This document shows, in pieces, positions 1 to 5,255 of a stretch of DNA of 16,894 bases; within the stretch, counting starts at the first letter, position 1, and each line of letters starts with the position of its first letter. The translations under genes were made by a program, and so were the position numbers. The stretch lies in the NCBI GenBank assembly GCA_964363055.1, contig CAYIGN010000009.1, forward strand, positions 1 to 16,894. Reading direction: 5' to 3'. Source of the DNA: CAYIGN01 sp964363055 (lineage in GTDB: Bacteria; Patescibacteriota; Minisyncoccia; Sungbacterales; HO2-52-23). The notes below the pieces were generated by a model that was not told where the DNA came from, ran no database searches, and saw nothing but the letters and a program-made list of their open reading frames with translations.

Positions 1-447
1 CAGCGCAAGCTCGGCCGCTGGGTGCGGGCGCAGATGCTTTTGGGCGCGATCATTGGGATTCTGGTCTTTTTCGGCCTGACCCTTTTGGGAGTGGAGCACG
101 CCCTTTTCTTCGCCGCAATAGCCGCGATCTTTGAGGTGATCCCGGTGGTCGGCCCGATTCTGGCCGCGGTGCCGGCGGTTACGACCGCGTTTCTAACCTC
201 CCCGATCCTGGGGGTGCTCACGATCGGGCTTTATCTGGCGGCCCAGCAGATCGAATCGCACGTGATCGTGCCGGTGGTGATGCGTAAAGCCGTGGGCTTG
301 AGTCCTTTGGTGGTGGTGCTGGCGCTCTTGGTGGGCGGGAAACTCGGCGGCATTTTTGGGATACTGCTGGCGGTGCCGATTACGGCGATCGGAGCGGAGC
401 TTCTGAATGATTGGGATAAAAAGAAGCGCTCACTGATACCCGAATGA
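1..447 (+). CDS. AI-2E family transporter, C-terminal part (5' cut by window)
   Basis: The reading frame is open from base 1, so this is the C-terminal 148 residues of a longer integral membrane protein. Several hydrophobic helices are visible, with the family signatures EVIPVVGPILAAVPA, an amphipathic stretch around QQIESHVIVPVVMRKAVGLSP, and GGKLGGIFGILLAVPITA close to the end. Known AI-2E (PerM/TqsA-like, PF01594) proteins are about 350 residues long, so over half is missing upstream. The family name comes from autoinducer-2 export in E. coli, but many members do other transport, so the substrate here is unknown. The tail is short and basic (DKKKR), as expected on the cytoplasmic side. A GTG at 22 is in frame but is not a true start. 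Confidence 0.88.
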   Translation, partial: QRKLGRWVRAQMLLGAIIGILVFFGLTLLGVEHALFFAAIAAIFEVIPVVGPILAAVPAVTTAFLTSPILGVLTIGLYLAAQQIESHVIVPVVMRKAVGLSPLVVVLALLVGGKLGGIFGILLAVPITAIGAELLNDWDKKKRSLIPE

Positions 448-469
448 GTAAACGGGGTTTATGGTTTAG

Positions 470-634
470 TTGTAATTTATCATCGCGTTGTCCCCACCTT
501 TGTTATCAGGAATGTCATACCCGCGAAAGCGGGTATCCAGAAAAACCAGCGCAAGAGCCAAGAATGGCCTACTGGATTCCCGCGTACGCGGGAATGACAC
601 ATGAGGAGTGGGGACAACGCGTGGCAAAATTACA
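470..634. mobile_element. MITE-like element with 27-bp terminal inverted repeats and 6-bp target duplication
   Basis: The outer ends 471-497 and 608-634 are inverted repeats of equal length, matching at 23 of 27 positions: the outermost 8 bases TGTAATTT and the inner 14 bases CGCGTTGTCCCCAC are perfect, and 5 bases between them have diverged. The hexamer GTTTAG lies directly outside both ends (464-469 and 635-640), as expected for a target-site duplication, with one extra T at 470. No transposase is encoded, so if it moves it does so in trans. A second, shorter inverted repeat is nested inside. The element fills most of the gap between the transporter and the next gene, leaving little other room for signals. 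Confidence 0.7.
513..599. repeat. Nested palindromic repeat pair (REP/dRS3-like)
   Basis: Two 28-nt arms, 513-540 and 572-599, are inverted copies of each other with few differences. Each arm is itself a hairpin built on CCCGCG and CGCGGG. The pattern ATTCCCGC....GCGGGAAT is a widely scattered bacterial repeat, similar in form to the Neisseria dRS3 element. It sits inside the 470-634 element and could fold as one long cruciform with it. Translated, it gives the junk peptide WIPAYAGMT that appears as spurious genes in many genomes. Confidence 0.75.
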
Positions 635-653
635 GTTTAGGATACTTGGATTT

Positions 654-1145
654 CTACAAGAGAAGCCAGAGCGCGACTGCTGCGACAAGAAGTTGAGACG
701 GGATGCCGATCCAAGGATAGGCGTCAAGTAAGATTTTGGAGTGGAGGCGATCATGGAAGAGCTGCAGCGGTTTGAGGAAACGTCCGCCGGCCATATATAC
801 TCCCTGGAGGGCGTCGGGCAGGACGCTGCCAATGATGGCAGCGATAAGCCACCATACCTCGGCCGCATTTTGGGGCCAGATAAGGAAAAAGGCGATTGCA
901 GCGCCGCCGAATCCGTCAAGGGCAAAGCGCAGAAAATCGCGGACGAGTACCTTCTCGTCTCTGCGCCAGGTTTTCTTCTCCGGGTTGTCTCTCTCATCTA
1001 TGGAGTCAACCGGATAATGCCAGTGGGGAACGGCATCCGTAAGGTAGTGAGAAGCAAGGGCGGCAGCGAAAGCGAGAAACGGGTGCGCGCCGATGAACGG
1101 TTTAGTTACAGCAGCGGCAATGACGATGTGGGTTGCGAGGATCAT
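654..1145 (-). CDS. Integral membrane protein, YdjM-like putative metal-dependent hydrolase
   Basis: 163 residues with about four hydrophobic segments. Polar metal-type residues lie within or beside the helices: ATH near residue 6, SHYLTDAVPHWHY near residues 32-44, and FHDRLHS towards the C-terminus. This pattern of His and Asp next to membrane helices resembles the YdjM/PF04307 group of putative membrane hydrolases, whose substrate is unknown. The assignment is by motif only. The gene runs opposite to metG, with 17 bp between the start codons. A promoter reads from inside the metG coding region and places transcription very near the ATG at 1145. There is no Shine-Dalgarno sequence, which fits a leaderless or near-leaderless message. 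Confidence 0.6.
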   Translation of the reverse strand: MILATHIVIAAAVTKPFIGAHPFLAFAAALASHYLTDAVPHWHYPVDSIDERDNPEKKTWRRDEKVLVRDFLRFALDGFGGAAIAFFLIWPQNAAEVWWLIAAIIGSVLPDALQGVYMAGGRFLKPLQLFHDRLHSKILLDAYPWIGIPSQLLVAAVALWLLL

Positions 1146-1154
1146 ACGGCGGTG

Positions 1155-1183
1155 ATTATATAATGTCTGAAGAAAAACGGCAA
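1155..1183 (-). promoter_or_regulatory. Promoter of the YdjM-like gene, inside metG codons 1-7
   Basis: On the minus strand, TTGCCG (1183-1178), a 17-bp spacer and a perfect TATAAT (1160-1155) are followed by only 9 nt before the ATG at 1145. The -35 box and most of the spacer lie inside the metG coding sequence. Predicted transcription starts within a few bases of the start codon. Confidence 0.55.
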
Positions 1184-2629
1184 AAATTTTATATTACTAC
1201 GGCGATTGACTATACCAACGGTCCGCCGCATATCGGGCATGCGCTGGAAAAAGTGCAGGCGGACGTTCTGGCGCGCTACCACCGCTTCAAGAGGGATGAT
1301 GTCTTTTTTTTGACCGGCACGGATGAGCATGGCGCCAAAATCGCGCGCGCGGCCGAGGAGGCGGGCCAAGAGCCGCAGCTGTTCGTGGACAAAATCGCGG
1401 AAAGGTTCCGGGCGCTCAGAACAGCGCTTGATTTATCGTGGGACGATTTTATCCGCACCAGCGACCGCGAGCGCCACTGGCCCGGCGCGCAGAAATTATG
1501 GACGGAGGTGTATGAACGGGGAGATTTATACAAAAAGTCCTACCGCGGGCTTTATTGCGTAGGGCACGAGGCGTTTGTCACGGAGAAGGACTTGGCGGAC
1601 GGCAGATGCCGCGATCATCAGACCGAGCCGGAAATAATTGAGGAAGAAAATTGGTTTTTCCGCCTGTCAAAGTATACGGCCGCGATTGAATCAAAGATTA
1701 AAATCGGGGAACTGCGCATCCTGCCCGAAACCCGCCGCAATGAAATCTTGGCATTACTTGCCGAGGGGCTGGAAGATGTGAGTTTCTCCCGTCCCAGCGC
1801 GGATTTGGCGTGGGGCGTGCCGGTGCCGGGCGATCCGGAGCACACGATGTATGTCTGGTGCGATGCGCTGGCCAATTATCTCACCGCCGTCGGATACGGC
1901 GATGGCTCCCAGTTCCAAAGATGGTGGCCGGCCGACGCGCATGTGATCGGGAAAGACATCCTCCGTTTCCATGCGGCGATCTGGCCAGGGATGCTCCTCT
2001 CCGCGGGCCTGCCCCTGCCCAAGGCAATCTATGTGCACGGTTTTGTGACAGTGGAGGGGCAAAAGATGTCAAAGACCGTCGGGAATGTCATTGACCCCTT
2101 TACGCTTGTAGAAAAATATGGCACAGACCCCGTCCGGTATTATCTGCTCCGCGAGATTCCATCGGGTGAAGACGGCGATTTTTCTTACAAAAAATTTGAG
2201 GAGCGCTACAACGGAGATTTGGCCAACGGCTTGGGCAATCTGGTGGCGCGAGTCATTACGCTTGCGGTAAAGATTAAAGCTCAAAGTTCAAAACTCAAAG
2301 CCACAATTCAAAACTCAAAATTTTCGGGACAAAGAGACACCACGCGGGCGGTTTATGAAAAATCAATTGAGGAATTCAAACTGCACGAGGCGTTGGAGGC
2401 GATATGGGGGTTGGTCCATGCAGGGGACAAGTATCTGAATGATGAGAGACCCTGGGAGCTGGAAAAACAGGCGGTCATCTGTGATCTTCTCGGCTTGTTG
2501 CTTGAGATTGCGCGCTTGCTTGCCCCATTTCTCCCCGCAACCGCCGAGAAAATCCGCGGGCAAATTTTGGTACAAGACGGCCAGATCACTATAAAAAAAA
2601 GCGCGAATCTCTTCCCGCGCCTGGGTTGA
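1163..2629 (+). CDS. metG: Methionyl-tRNA synthetase, short form
   Basis: 488 residues from ATG 1163; an upstream in-frame start at 1133 would add ten residues before the conserved YITTAIDYTNGPPHIGH and is unlikely. It charges tRNA-Met with methionine in the cytoplasm. Class I motifs are present: HIGH (residues 23-26), GTDEHG, and KMSKT (301-305) as the KMSKS loop. The zinc knuckle reads C132-x2-H135 ... C149-x2-H152; the usual second Cys is a His, which could still bind zinc. The C-terminal tRNA-binding (EMAP-like) domain of long forms is absent, as in many bacteria. Between the catalytic part and the helical anticodon-binding domain lies a low-complexity segment encoded by a CAA-rich heptad tract. 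No Shine-Dalgarno sequence is seen. Confidence 0.97.
   Translation: MSEEKRQKFYITTAIDYTNGPPHIGHALEKVQADVLARYHRFKRDDVFFLTGTDEHGAKIARAAEEAGQEPQLFVDKIAERFRALRTALDLSWDDFIRTSDRERHWPGAQKLWTEVYERGDLYKKSYRGLYCVGHEAFVTEKDLADGRCRDHQTEPEIIEEENWFFRLSKYTAAIESKIKIGELRILPETRRNEILALLAEGLEDVSFSRPSADLAWGVPVPGDPEHTMYVWCDALANYLTAVGYGDGSQFQRWWPADAHVIGKDILRFHAAIWPGMLLSAGLPLPKAIYVHGFVTVEGQKMSKTVGNVIDPFTLVEKYGTDPVRYYLLREIPSGEDGDFSYKKFEERYNGDLANGLGNLVARVITLAVKIKAQSSKLKATIQNSKFSGQRDTTRAVYEKSIEEFKLHEALEAIWGLVHAGDKYLNDERPWELEKQAVICDLLGLLLEIARLLAPFLPATAEKIRGQILVQDGQITIKKSANLFPRLG
2282..2320 (+). repeat. Degenerate CAA-heptad tract within metG
   Basis: CAA occurs at 2282, 2289 and 2296 (7-nt steps), then at 2304, 2309 and 2316. 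Units read gctCAAA, gttCAAA, actCAAA, so they fit NNNCAAR. The tract encodes the polar stretch AQSSKLKATIQNSK at the junction before the anticodon-binding domain. Confidence 0.65.
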
Positions 2630-2654
2630 TTGTTTGTAGAAGTTTTGATACAAT
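2626..2654 (+). promoter_or_regulatory. Leaderless-type promoter of the first hicBA pair
   Basis: TTGATT (2626-2631), a 17-bp spacer and TACAAT (2649-2654) end 8 nt before the ATG at 2663. The -35 box overlaps the metG stop codon. No Shine-Dalgarno sequence precedes the start. Confidence 0.6.
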
Positions 2655-2662
2655 GTTATTGT

Positions 2663-2947
2663 ATGGAACTGACCTTTGCCCAATATATAGAAAAACTTCT
2701 TCAGCGCGCCCGTTACGAATACGACCCGTCGGTTAAAAGTTGGGCGGGCTGGATTGAGAGTTATCCGGGCGTATACGCCCAGGCAGAGACAGTCGAGGAG
2801 GTGCGGGCTGACCTTATTTCAGTTCTTGAGGGTTTTTTGATTATGGATCTGCAGGAAGGGAAAAGGATACCCGGGGTTTCCATTTATCCTCGCATAGCAA
2901 GATCAAGACGTGGCGCTTCAAGATATGCCGCGGCCCATAAGCCATAG
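2663..2947 (+). CDS. hicB: HicB-family antitoxin
   Basis: 94 residues. The core YDPSVKSWAGWIESYPGVYA, then AETVEEVRADLISVLEGFL and KRIPG, matches the partial RNase-H-like fold of HicB antitoxins, which bind and block HicA and usually repress their own promoter. ATG 2663 was chosen over an earlier in-frame start at 2630 because the conserved fold begins right after it and a promoter lies 8 nt upstream. The basic tail overlaps the next gene by 23 nt. The order antitoxin-toxin is the reverse of E. coli hicAB but is common elsewhere. Confidence 0.85.
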   Translation: MELTFAQYIEKLLQRARYEYDPSVKSWAGWIESYPGVYAQAETVEEVRADLISVLEGFLIMDLQEGKRIPGVSIYPRIARSRRGASRYAAAHKP

Positions 2948-3140
2948 AGAATTGGTACACAAGTTGCGCGCGCTCGGATTTGCCGGCCCCTTTTCAGGCG
3001 GCCGGCATCCGTATATGGAGCGCCGAGGCAGGCGCATCGTCGTGCCAAATCCTCACCACGGCAAAGACATCGGTTCCCGCCTGCTTGCGGAGATTATCCG
3101 CGAGATTGGCATATCGGCGGAGGAGTTTGAGGAGATGTAA
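2925..3140 (+). CDS. hicA: HicA-family mRNA interferase toxin
   Basis: 71 residues from ATG 2925 (a GTG at 2910 is also in frame). HicA toxins have a double-stranded-RNA-binding-like fold with a catalytic His and cut mRNA. Visible features are ISHRELVHKLRALGF (first helix), GGRHPYMERRGRRIVVPNPH with the expected His in the GGRHP context, and a C-terminal helix ending in ISAEEFEEM. It overlaps the antitoxin gene and is presumably translated together with it. Confidence 0.88.
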   Translation: MPRPISHRELVHKLRALGFAGPFSGGRHPYMERRGRRIVVPNPHHGKDIGSRLLAEIIREIGISAEEFEEM

Positions 3141-3210
3141 AAAATGCGGGAATGGGCATAGCGCTTCCGTCCGTAACTATAGGGGAAGATAAATGATAAA
3201 GTGAAAATCA

Positions 3211-3267
3211 GATGAGTTATGTCACAAGTTCCAAGAGGATCAGGACGCGGCGATCACGCGCGTTTGA
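3211..3267 (+). pseudogene. Possible remnant of a tatD 5' end
   Basis: An 18-codon open stretch ending at TGA 3265 reads FQEDQDAAITRV, which aligns with FKDDQDAVIRRA near the start of TatD (residues 17-28), with 7 of 12 residues identical. The 13 bases 3238-3250 are identical to 3870-3882 in tatD, in the same reading frame. It lies just upstream of the RelBE-type pair that now precedes tatD, and its stop overlaps the promoter -35 box. The match is short and chance cannot be excluded. Confidence 0.35.
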
Positions 3268-3304
3268 CAGCGAGCGGACGAAAGTGATACACTTTTGATA
3301 CACT
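3264..3304 (+). promoter_or_regulatory. relBE promoter with 11-bp-spaced direct repeats (candidate operator)
   Basis: TTGACA (3264-3269) lies 18 bp from TACACT (3288-3293). The 9-mer TGATACACT occurs at 3285-3293 and again at 3296-3304, offset by 11 bp or about one helical turn, and covers the -10 region. The encoded antitoxin has a ribbon-helix-helix N-terminus, a fold that often binds short repeats one turn apart, so autoregulation here is likely. Which TACACT acts as -10 is unclear. Confidence 0.55.
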
Positions 3305-3316
3305 AACTTTTTTCTT

Positions 3317-3538
3317 ATGCTTGCGACTAAAACGCGCATAAATGTAAGTATTCCCCGTCAGGCCCGCCGCGCCTTGGAGCGGCTGGCGCGCCGCGACGAG
3401 ATGCCCGAGGCCACTAAAGCCGCGGAACTTATTATGCGGGCGCTGGAGATCGAGGAGGATGAAGTATGGGATGCGATTGCCGGAAGCCGCGATCGGCCCG
3501 GGGCGAAGTTTTTTTCTCATGATCGCGCGTGGGCATGA
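3317..3538 (+). CDS. RelB/CopG-type antitoxin with ribbon-helix-helix domain
   Basis: 73 residues. The N-terminal KTRINVSIPRQARRALERLA, followed by a second helix ATKAAELIMRALEIEE, fits a ribbon-helix-helix DNA-binding dimer; the C-terminal tail would wrap the toxin. Such antitoxins neutralise RelE/ParE toxins and repress the operon. The stop overlaps the toxin ATG in an ATGA arrangement (4-nt overlap), so toxin translation is coupled to antitoxin translation. Tandem direct repeats over the promoter are the probable binding site. Confidence 0.8.
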   Translation: MLATKTRINVSIPRQARRALERLARRDEMPEATKAAELIMRALEIEEDEVWDAIAGSRDRPGAKFFSHDRAWA

Positions 3539-3813
3539 CTTACGTTTTGGAGTATCACGAAGATGTAATCAGGCAGGATATACCCGCGCTGTCGGGAGAA
3601 TGGCGAGAGCGGATAAAGCGGGCAATAGAGAGTCGTCTGGTAGTCCACCCGGAGTTATACGGCAGGCCTCTGCGTAAATCATTGAAGAGTTATCGAAAAT
3701 TGCGCGTCGGCGATTGGCGCGTTATTTTTAGGATTGAAATGGGCGTTGTAAAGATTCTCGTGATCCAAAATCGGTCAATAGTATACAAGACCGTCGTAAA
3801 GCGATTGATGTAA
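3535..3813 (+). CDS. RelE/ParE-family toxin
   Basis: 92 residues from ATG 3535 in the ATGA overlap. The sequence shows an N-terminal strand and helix, then ERIKRAIESRL, the PELYGRPLRKSLKSYRKLRVGDWRVIFRI core and a final strand with NRSIVYKTVVKR. This is the RelE/ParE fold of ribosome-dependent mRNA interferases or gyrase poisons; which activity applies cannot be told from sequence. Its TAA stop overlaps the tatD ATG by one base (TAATG), tying tatD expression to the TA operon. Confidence 0.88.
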   Translation: MTYVLEYHEDVIRQDIPALSGEWRERIKRAIESRLVVHPELYGRPLRKSLKSYRKLRVGDWRVIFRIEMGVVKILVIQNRSIVYKTVVKRLM

Positions 3814-4706
3814 TGACCCCGCAGCTTTTCGATGCCCATACCCATACCCAGTTTGCCGCGTTCAAGGATGATCAGGACGCGGTGATTCGGCGCGCGTTGG
3901 AGGCGGGGGTGTGGATGATAAACGTCGGCACCCAGCGCGATAGCTCGGCCGCGGCGGTTGAAACCGCCGCGCGATATCCGGAGGGAGTGTACGCGACCGT
4001 CGGCCTTCACCCGATTCATACCGAGAAGTCCCATCACGATCCGCAGGAGCTCGGTGAAGCCGCATCCCCCGCCAAGCCATTATTCTCTAATTCGAGCGAA
4101 TTAGAGAATAAGGAATCGGGGGATGCGTATGGGGGAGGATTTGTGAGTCGCGGCGAGGAGTTTGATTACGAGTACTATAAAAAACTTGCGCAGGACCCGA
4201 AAGTAGTTGCGATCGGCGAGTGCGGACTTGATTATTATCGTTTAGGCGAGGGTACAAAAGAAAAACAGAGAAGCGCGTTTTTGAAGCAAATAAATCTCGC
4301 CGTAGAGGTTAAAAAGCCGCTGATGGTCCACTGCCGCAATGCCTTCAGTGATCTCATCGCAATCCTACAAGCTACAAGCTATAACCTACAACCCGGCATC
4401 GTTCATTTCTTCACCGGCAGCGTTGACGACGCGCGGAAACTCCTTGACCTCGGTTTTTATTTCTCTTTCGGCGGGGTTATCACTTTTGCGCGGGATTACG
4501 ATGAAGCGATAAAATATATCCCTCTTGAGCGGATTTTGCTTGAAACCGATGCGCCGTATGTGGCGCCGGTGCCGTATCGCGGGAAGCGGAATGAGCCAAC
4601 ATGTATTATTGAGGTTGCGAAGAAATTAGCGGAGTTGAAAGATGTGGCGGTGGAGGATGTACAAGAAGAAACGACAAAAAACTCGCGTATGCTGTTCAGG
4701 ATTTGA
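3813..4706 (+). CDS. tatD: TatD-family metal-dependent deoxyribonuclease
   Basis: 297 residues, longer than the usual 260. TatD proteins are TIM-barrel 3'-5' exonucleases with two metal ions. Visible ligands: DAHTH (H9, H11), GECGLDYY (E136), MVHCRNA (H173), VHFFTGS (H198) and LETDAPY (D245). The extra length comes from a roughly 30-residue segment (about 82-113) that contains a perfect DNA palindrome, and from a heptad-encoded loop LQATSYN. Both fall in loops between barrel elements, so the enzyme is probably active. It is read from a TAATG overlap with the toxin gene and has no promoter of its own visible. A remnant of a tatD-like 5' end may lie upstream of the TA pair. Confidence 0.94.
   Translation: MTPQLFDAHTHTQFAAFKDDQDAVIRRALEAGVWMINVGTQRDSSAAAVETAARYPEGVYATVGLHPIHTEKSHHDPQELGEAASPAKPLFSNSSELENKESGDAYGGGFVSRGEEFDYEYYKKLAQDPKVVAIGECGLDYYRLGEGTKEKQRSAFLKQINLAVEVKKPLMVHCRNAFSDLIAILQATSYNLQPGIVHFFTGSVDDARKLLDLGFYFSFGGVITFARDYDEAIKYIPLERILLETDAPYVAPVPYRGKRNEPTCIIEVAKKLAELKDVAVEDVQEETTKNSRMLFRI
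4061..4127. repeat. Palindromic element inserted in frame in tatD
   Basis: A perfect 15-bp inverted repeat (4080-4094 with 4097-4111, loop AG) lies inside a second 10-bp pair CGCATCCCCC (4061-4070) with GGGGGATGCG (4118-4127). Together they would form a long hairpin with one internal loop. The region encodes residues 84-105, including FSNSSELENKE, which have no counterpart in ordinary TatD between GLHP and the PKVVAIGE block. This recalls Rickettsia palindromic elements, which insert in frame in genes. Confidence 0.7.
4365..4392 (+). repeat. Four-unit CAA-heptad array in tatD
   Basis: Four 7-nt units read CTACAAG, CTACAAG, CTATAAC, CTACAAC, so the last two have drifted. The frame encodes LQATSYNLQ in a surface loop before VHFFTGS. 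Unit number and pattern match the perfect arrays in leuS and glyA. Confidence 0.75.
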
Positions 4707-4729
4707 AAAACCTTCCCGTGAGGGAAGGT
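4705..4729 (-). terminator. Rho-independent terminator for the 131-aa minus-strand gene
   Basis: Hairpin ACCTTCCC-GTGA-GGGAAGGT (4710-4729) is followed on the minus strand by five T residues (4710-4706). On the plus strand it has no U-run, so it would end the minus gene rather than tatD, whose stop is directly beside it. Confidence 0.6.
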
Positions 4730-4757
4730 ATGAATGGGACAGGTCGTGAATGTTTTG

Positions 4758-5153
4758 TCACGATATGCCTTGGCCGTTAAGGAACGAGATGTCGGCCGGA
4801 GCGAGGCCCGATAGGAGAGGTTGATGCTTAAGTTTGTGTACCCATGACATGAGCTGACCTATTTTATTGCATTCCCATTGATCTGCCTCTGCTTTTTTGA
4901 GAAGGCAGATTGTATAGATATGACAAGAAACGGTTATTTCGGTCCCCTCAAAAAATACTTCGGGGACACTGACTGTACTTATCCTGCGCAGATCTATCTT
5001 GTAATGAGAGGTCGCTGATGCAACTCCCTCTGCCGCTGCAGACATCCCCTCTTCTATCTTCACAAACATCACTTCGTTTATGAAGTGGTTAGAGAGGGTA
5101 CGGCAGATCGTGTCATAAGTAAATTCGGCCACTTGCCTCTCGTTTATGTCCAT
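4758..5153 (-). CDS. Hypothetical 131-aa soluble protein
   Basis: No family recognised. The protein is acidic to neutral, without signal peptide or membrane helix. It has three Cys residues spread out in the sequence (ICRTL, VSCHIYTICLL region, WECNKI) but no CxxC knuckle. Mixed alpha and beta character is suggested by ISTVSVPEVFFEGTEITVSCHIY (quoted in parts: ISTVSVPEVF, then EGTEITVSCHIY), which looks like two strands. Expression signals are textbook: a TTGACA/TATGCT promoter, a leader of about 37 nt and the Shine-Dalgarno GGAGGAGG 7 nt before the ATG, followed downstream by a terminator. It is therefore a single-gene unit, divergent from leuS. Its base composition is less GC-rich than its neighbours, which may mean later acquisition. 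Confidence 0.72.
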   Translation of the reverse strand: MDINERQVAEFTYDTICRTLSNHFINEVMFVKIEEGMSAAAEGVASATSHYKIDLRRISTVSVPEVFFEGTEITVSCHIYTICLLKKAEADQWECNKIGQLMSWVHKLKHQPLLSGLAPADISFLNGQGIS

Positions 5154-5160
5154 GGCGACG

Positions 5161-5168
5161 CCTCCTCC
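5161..5168 (-). promoter_or_regulatory. Strong Shine-Dalgarno site GGAGGAGG
   Basis: Read on the minus strand, 7 nt before the ATG at 5153. It fixes this start and contrasts with the divergent leuS, which has no such site. Confidence 0.8.
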
Positions 5169-5197
5169 GCATTTTTAAGAAACTTTCTTCATCTGAA

Positions 5198-5226
5198 AGC
5201 ATAGGATAGAGAATTGCATTTGTCAA
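5198..5226 (-). promoter_or_regulatory. Promoter of the 131-aa gene, -35 shared with leuS
   Basis: On the minus strand a perfect TTGACA (5226-5221), a 17-bp spacer and TATGCT (5203-5198). The -35 hexamer covers five of the six bases used by the leuS -35 on the other strand. Confidence 0.75.
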
Positions 5227-5248
5227 GGAAAAGTATCATATTTACAAT
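5220..5248 (+). promoter_or_regulatory. Leaderless-type leuS promoter
   Basis: TTGTCA (5220-5225), a 17-bp spacer and TACAAT (5243-5248) end 7 nt before the ATG at 5256. There is no Shine-Dalgarno sequence. Transcription would start at or next to the A of the start codon. Confidence 0.7.
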
Positions 5249-5255
5249 TAGCGCT

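Noticed and set aside
444..731. Plus-strand ORF of 95 codons after the transporter
   Set aside because: It is the translation of the MITE/REP palindromes (WIPAYAGMT-type peptide), a known source of false genes.
569..997. Minus-strand ORF of 142 codons
   Set aside because: Overlaps the YdjM-like gene in another frame and the repeat; low-complexity Ser/Arg composition.
741..1163. Plus-strand ORF of 140 codons
   Set aside because: Antisense to the YdjM-like gene; no domain pattern and no ribosome site.
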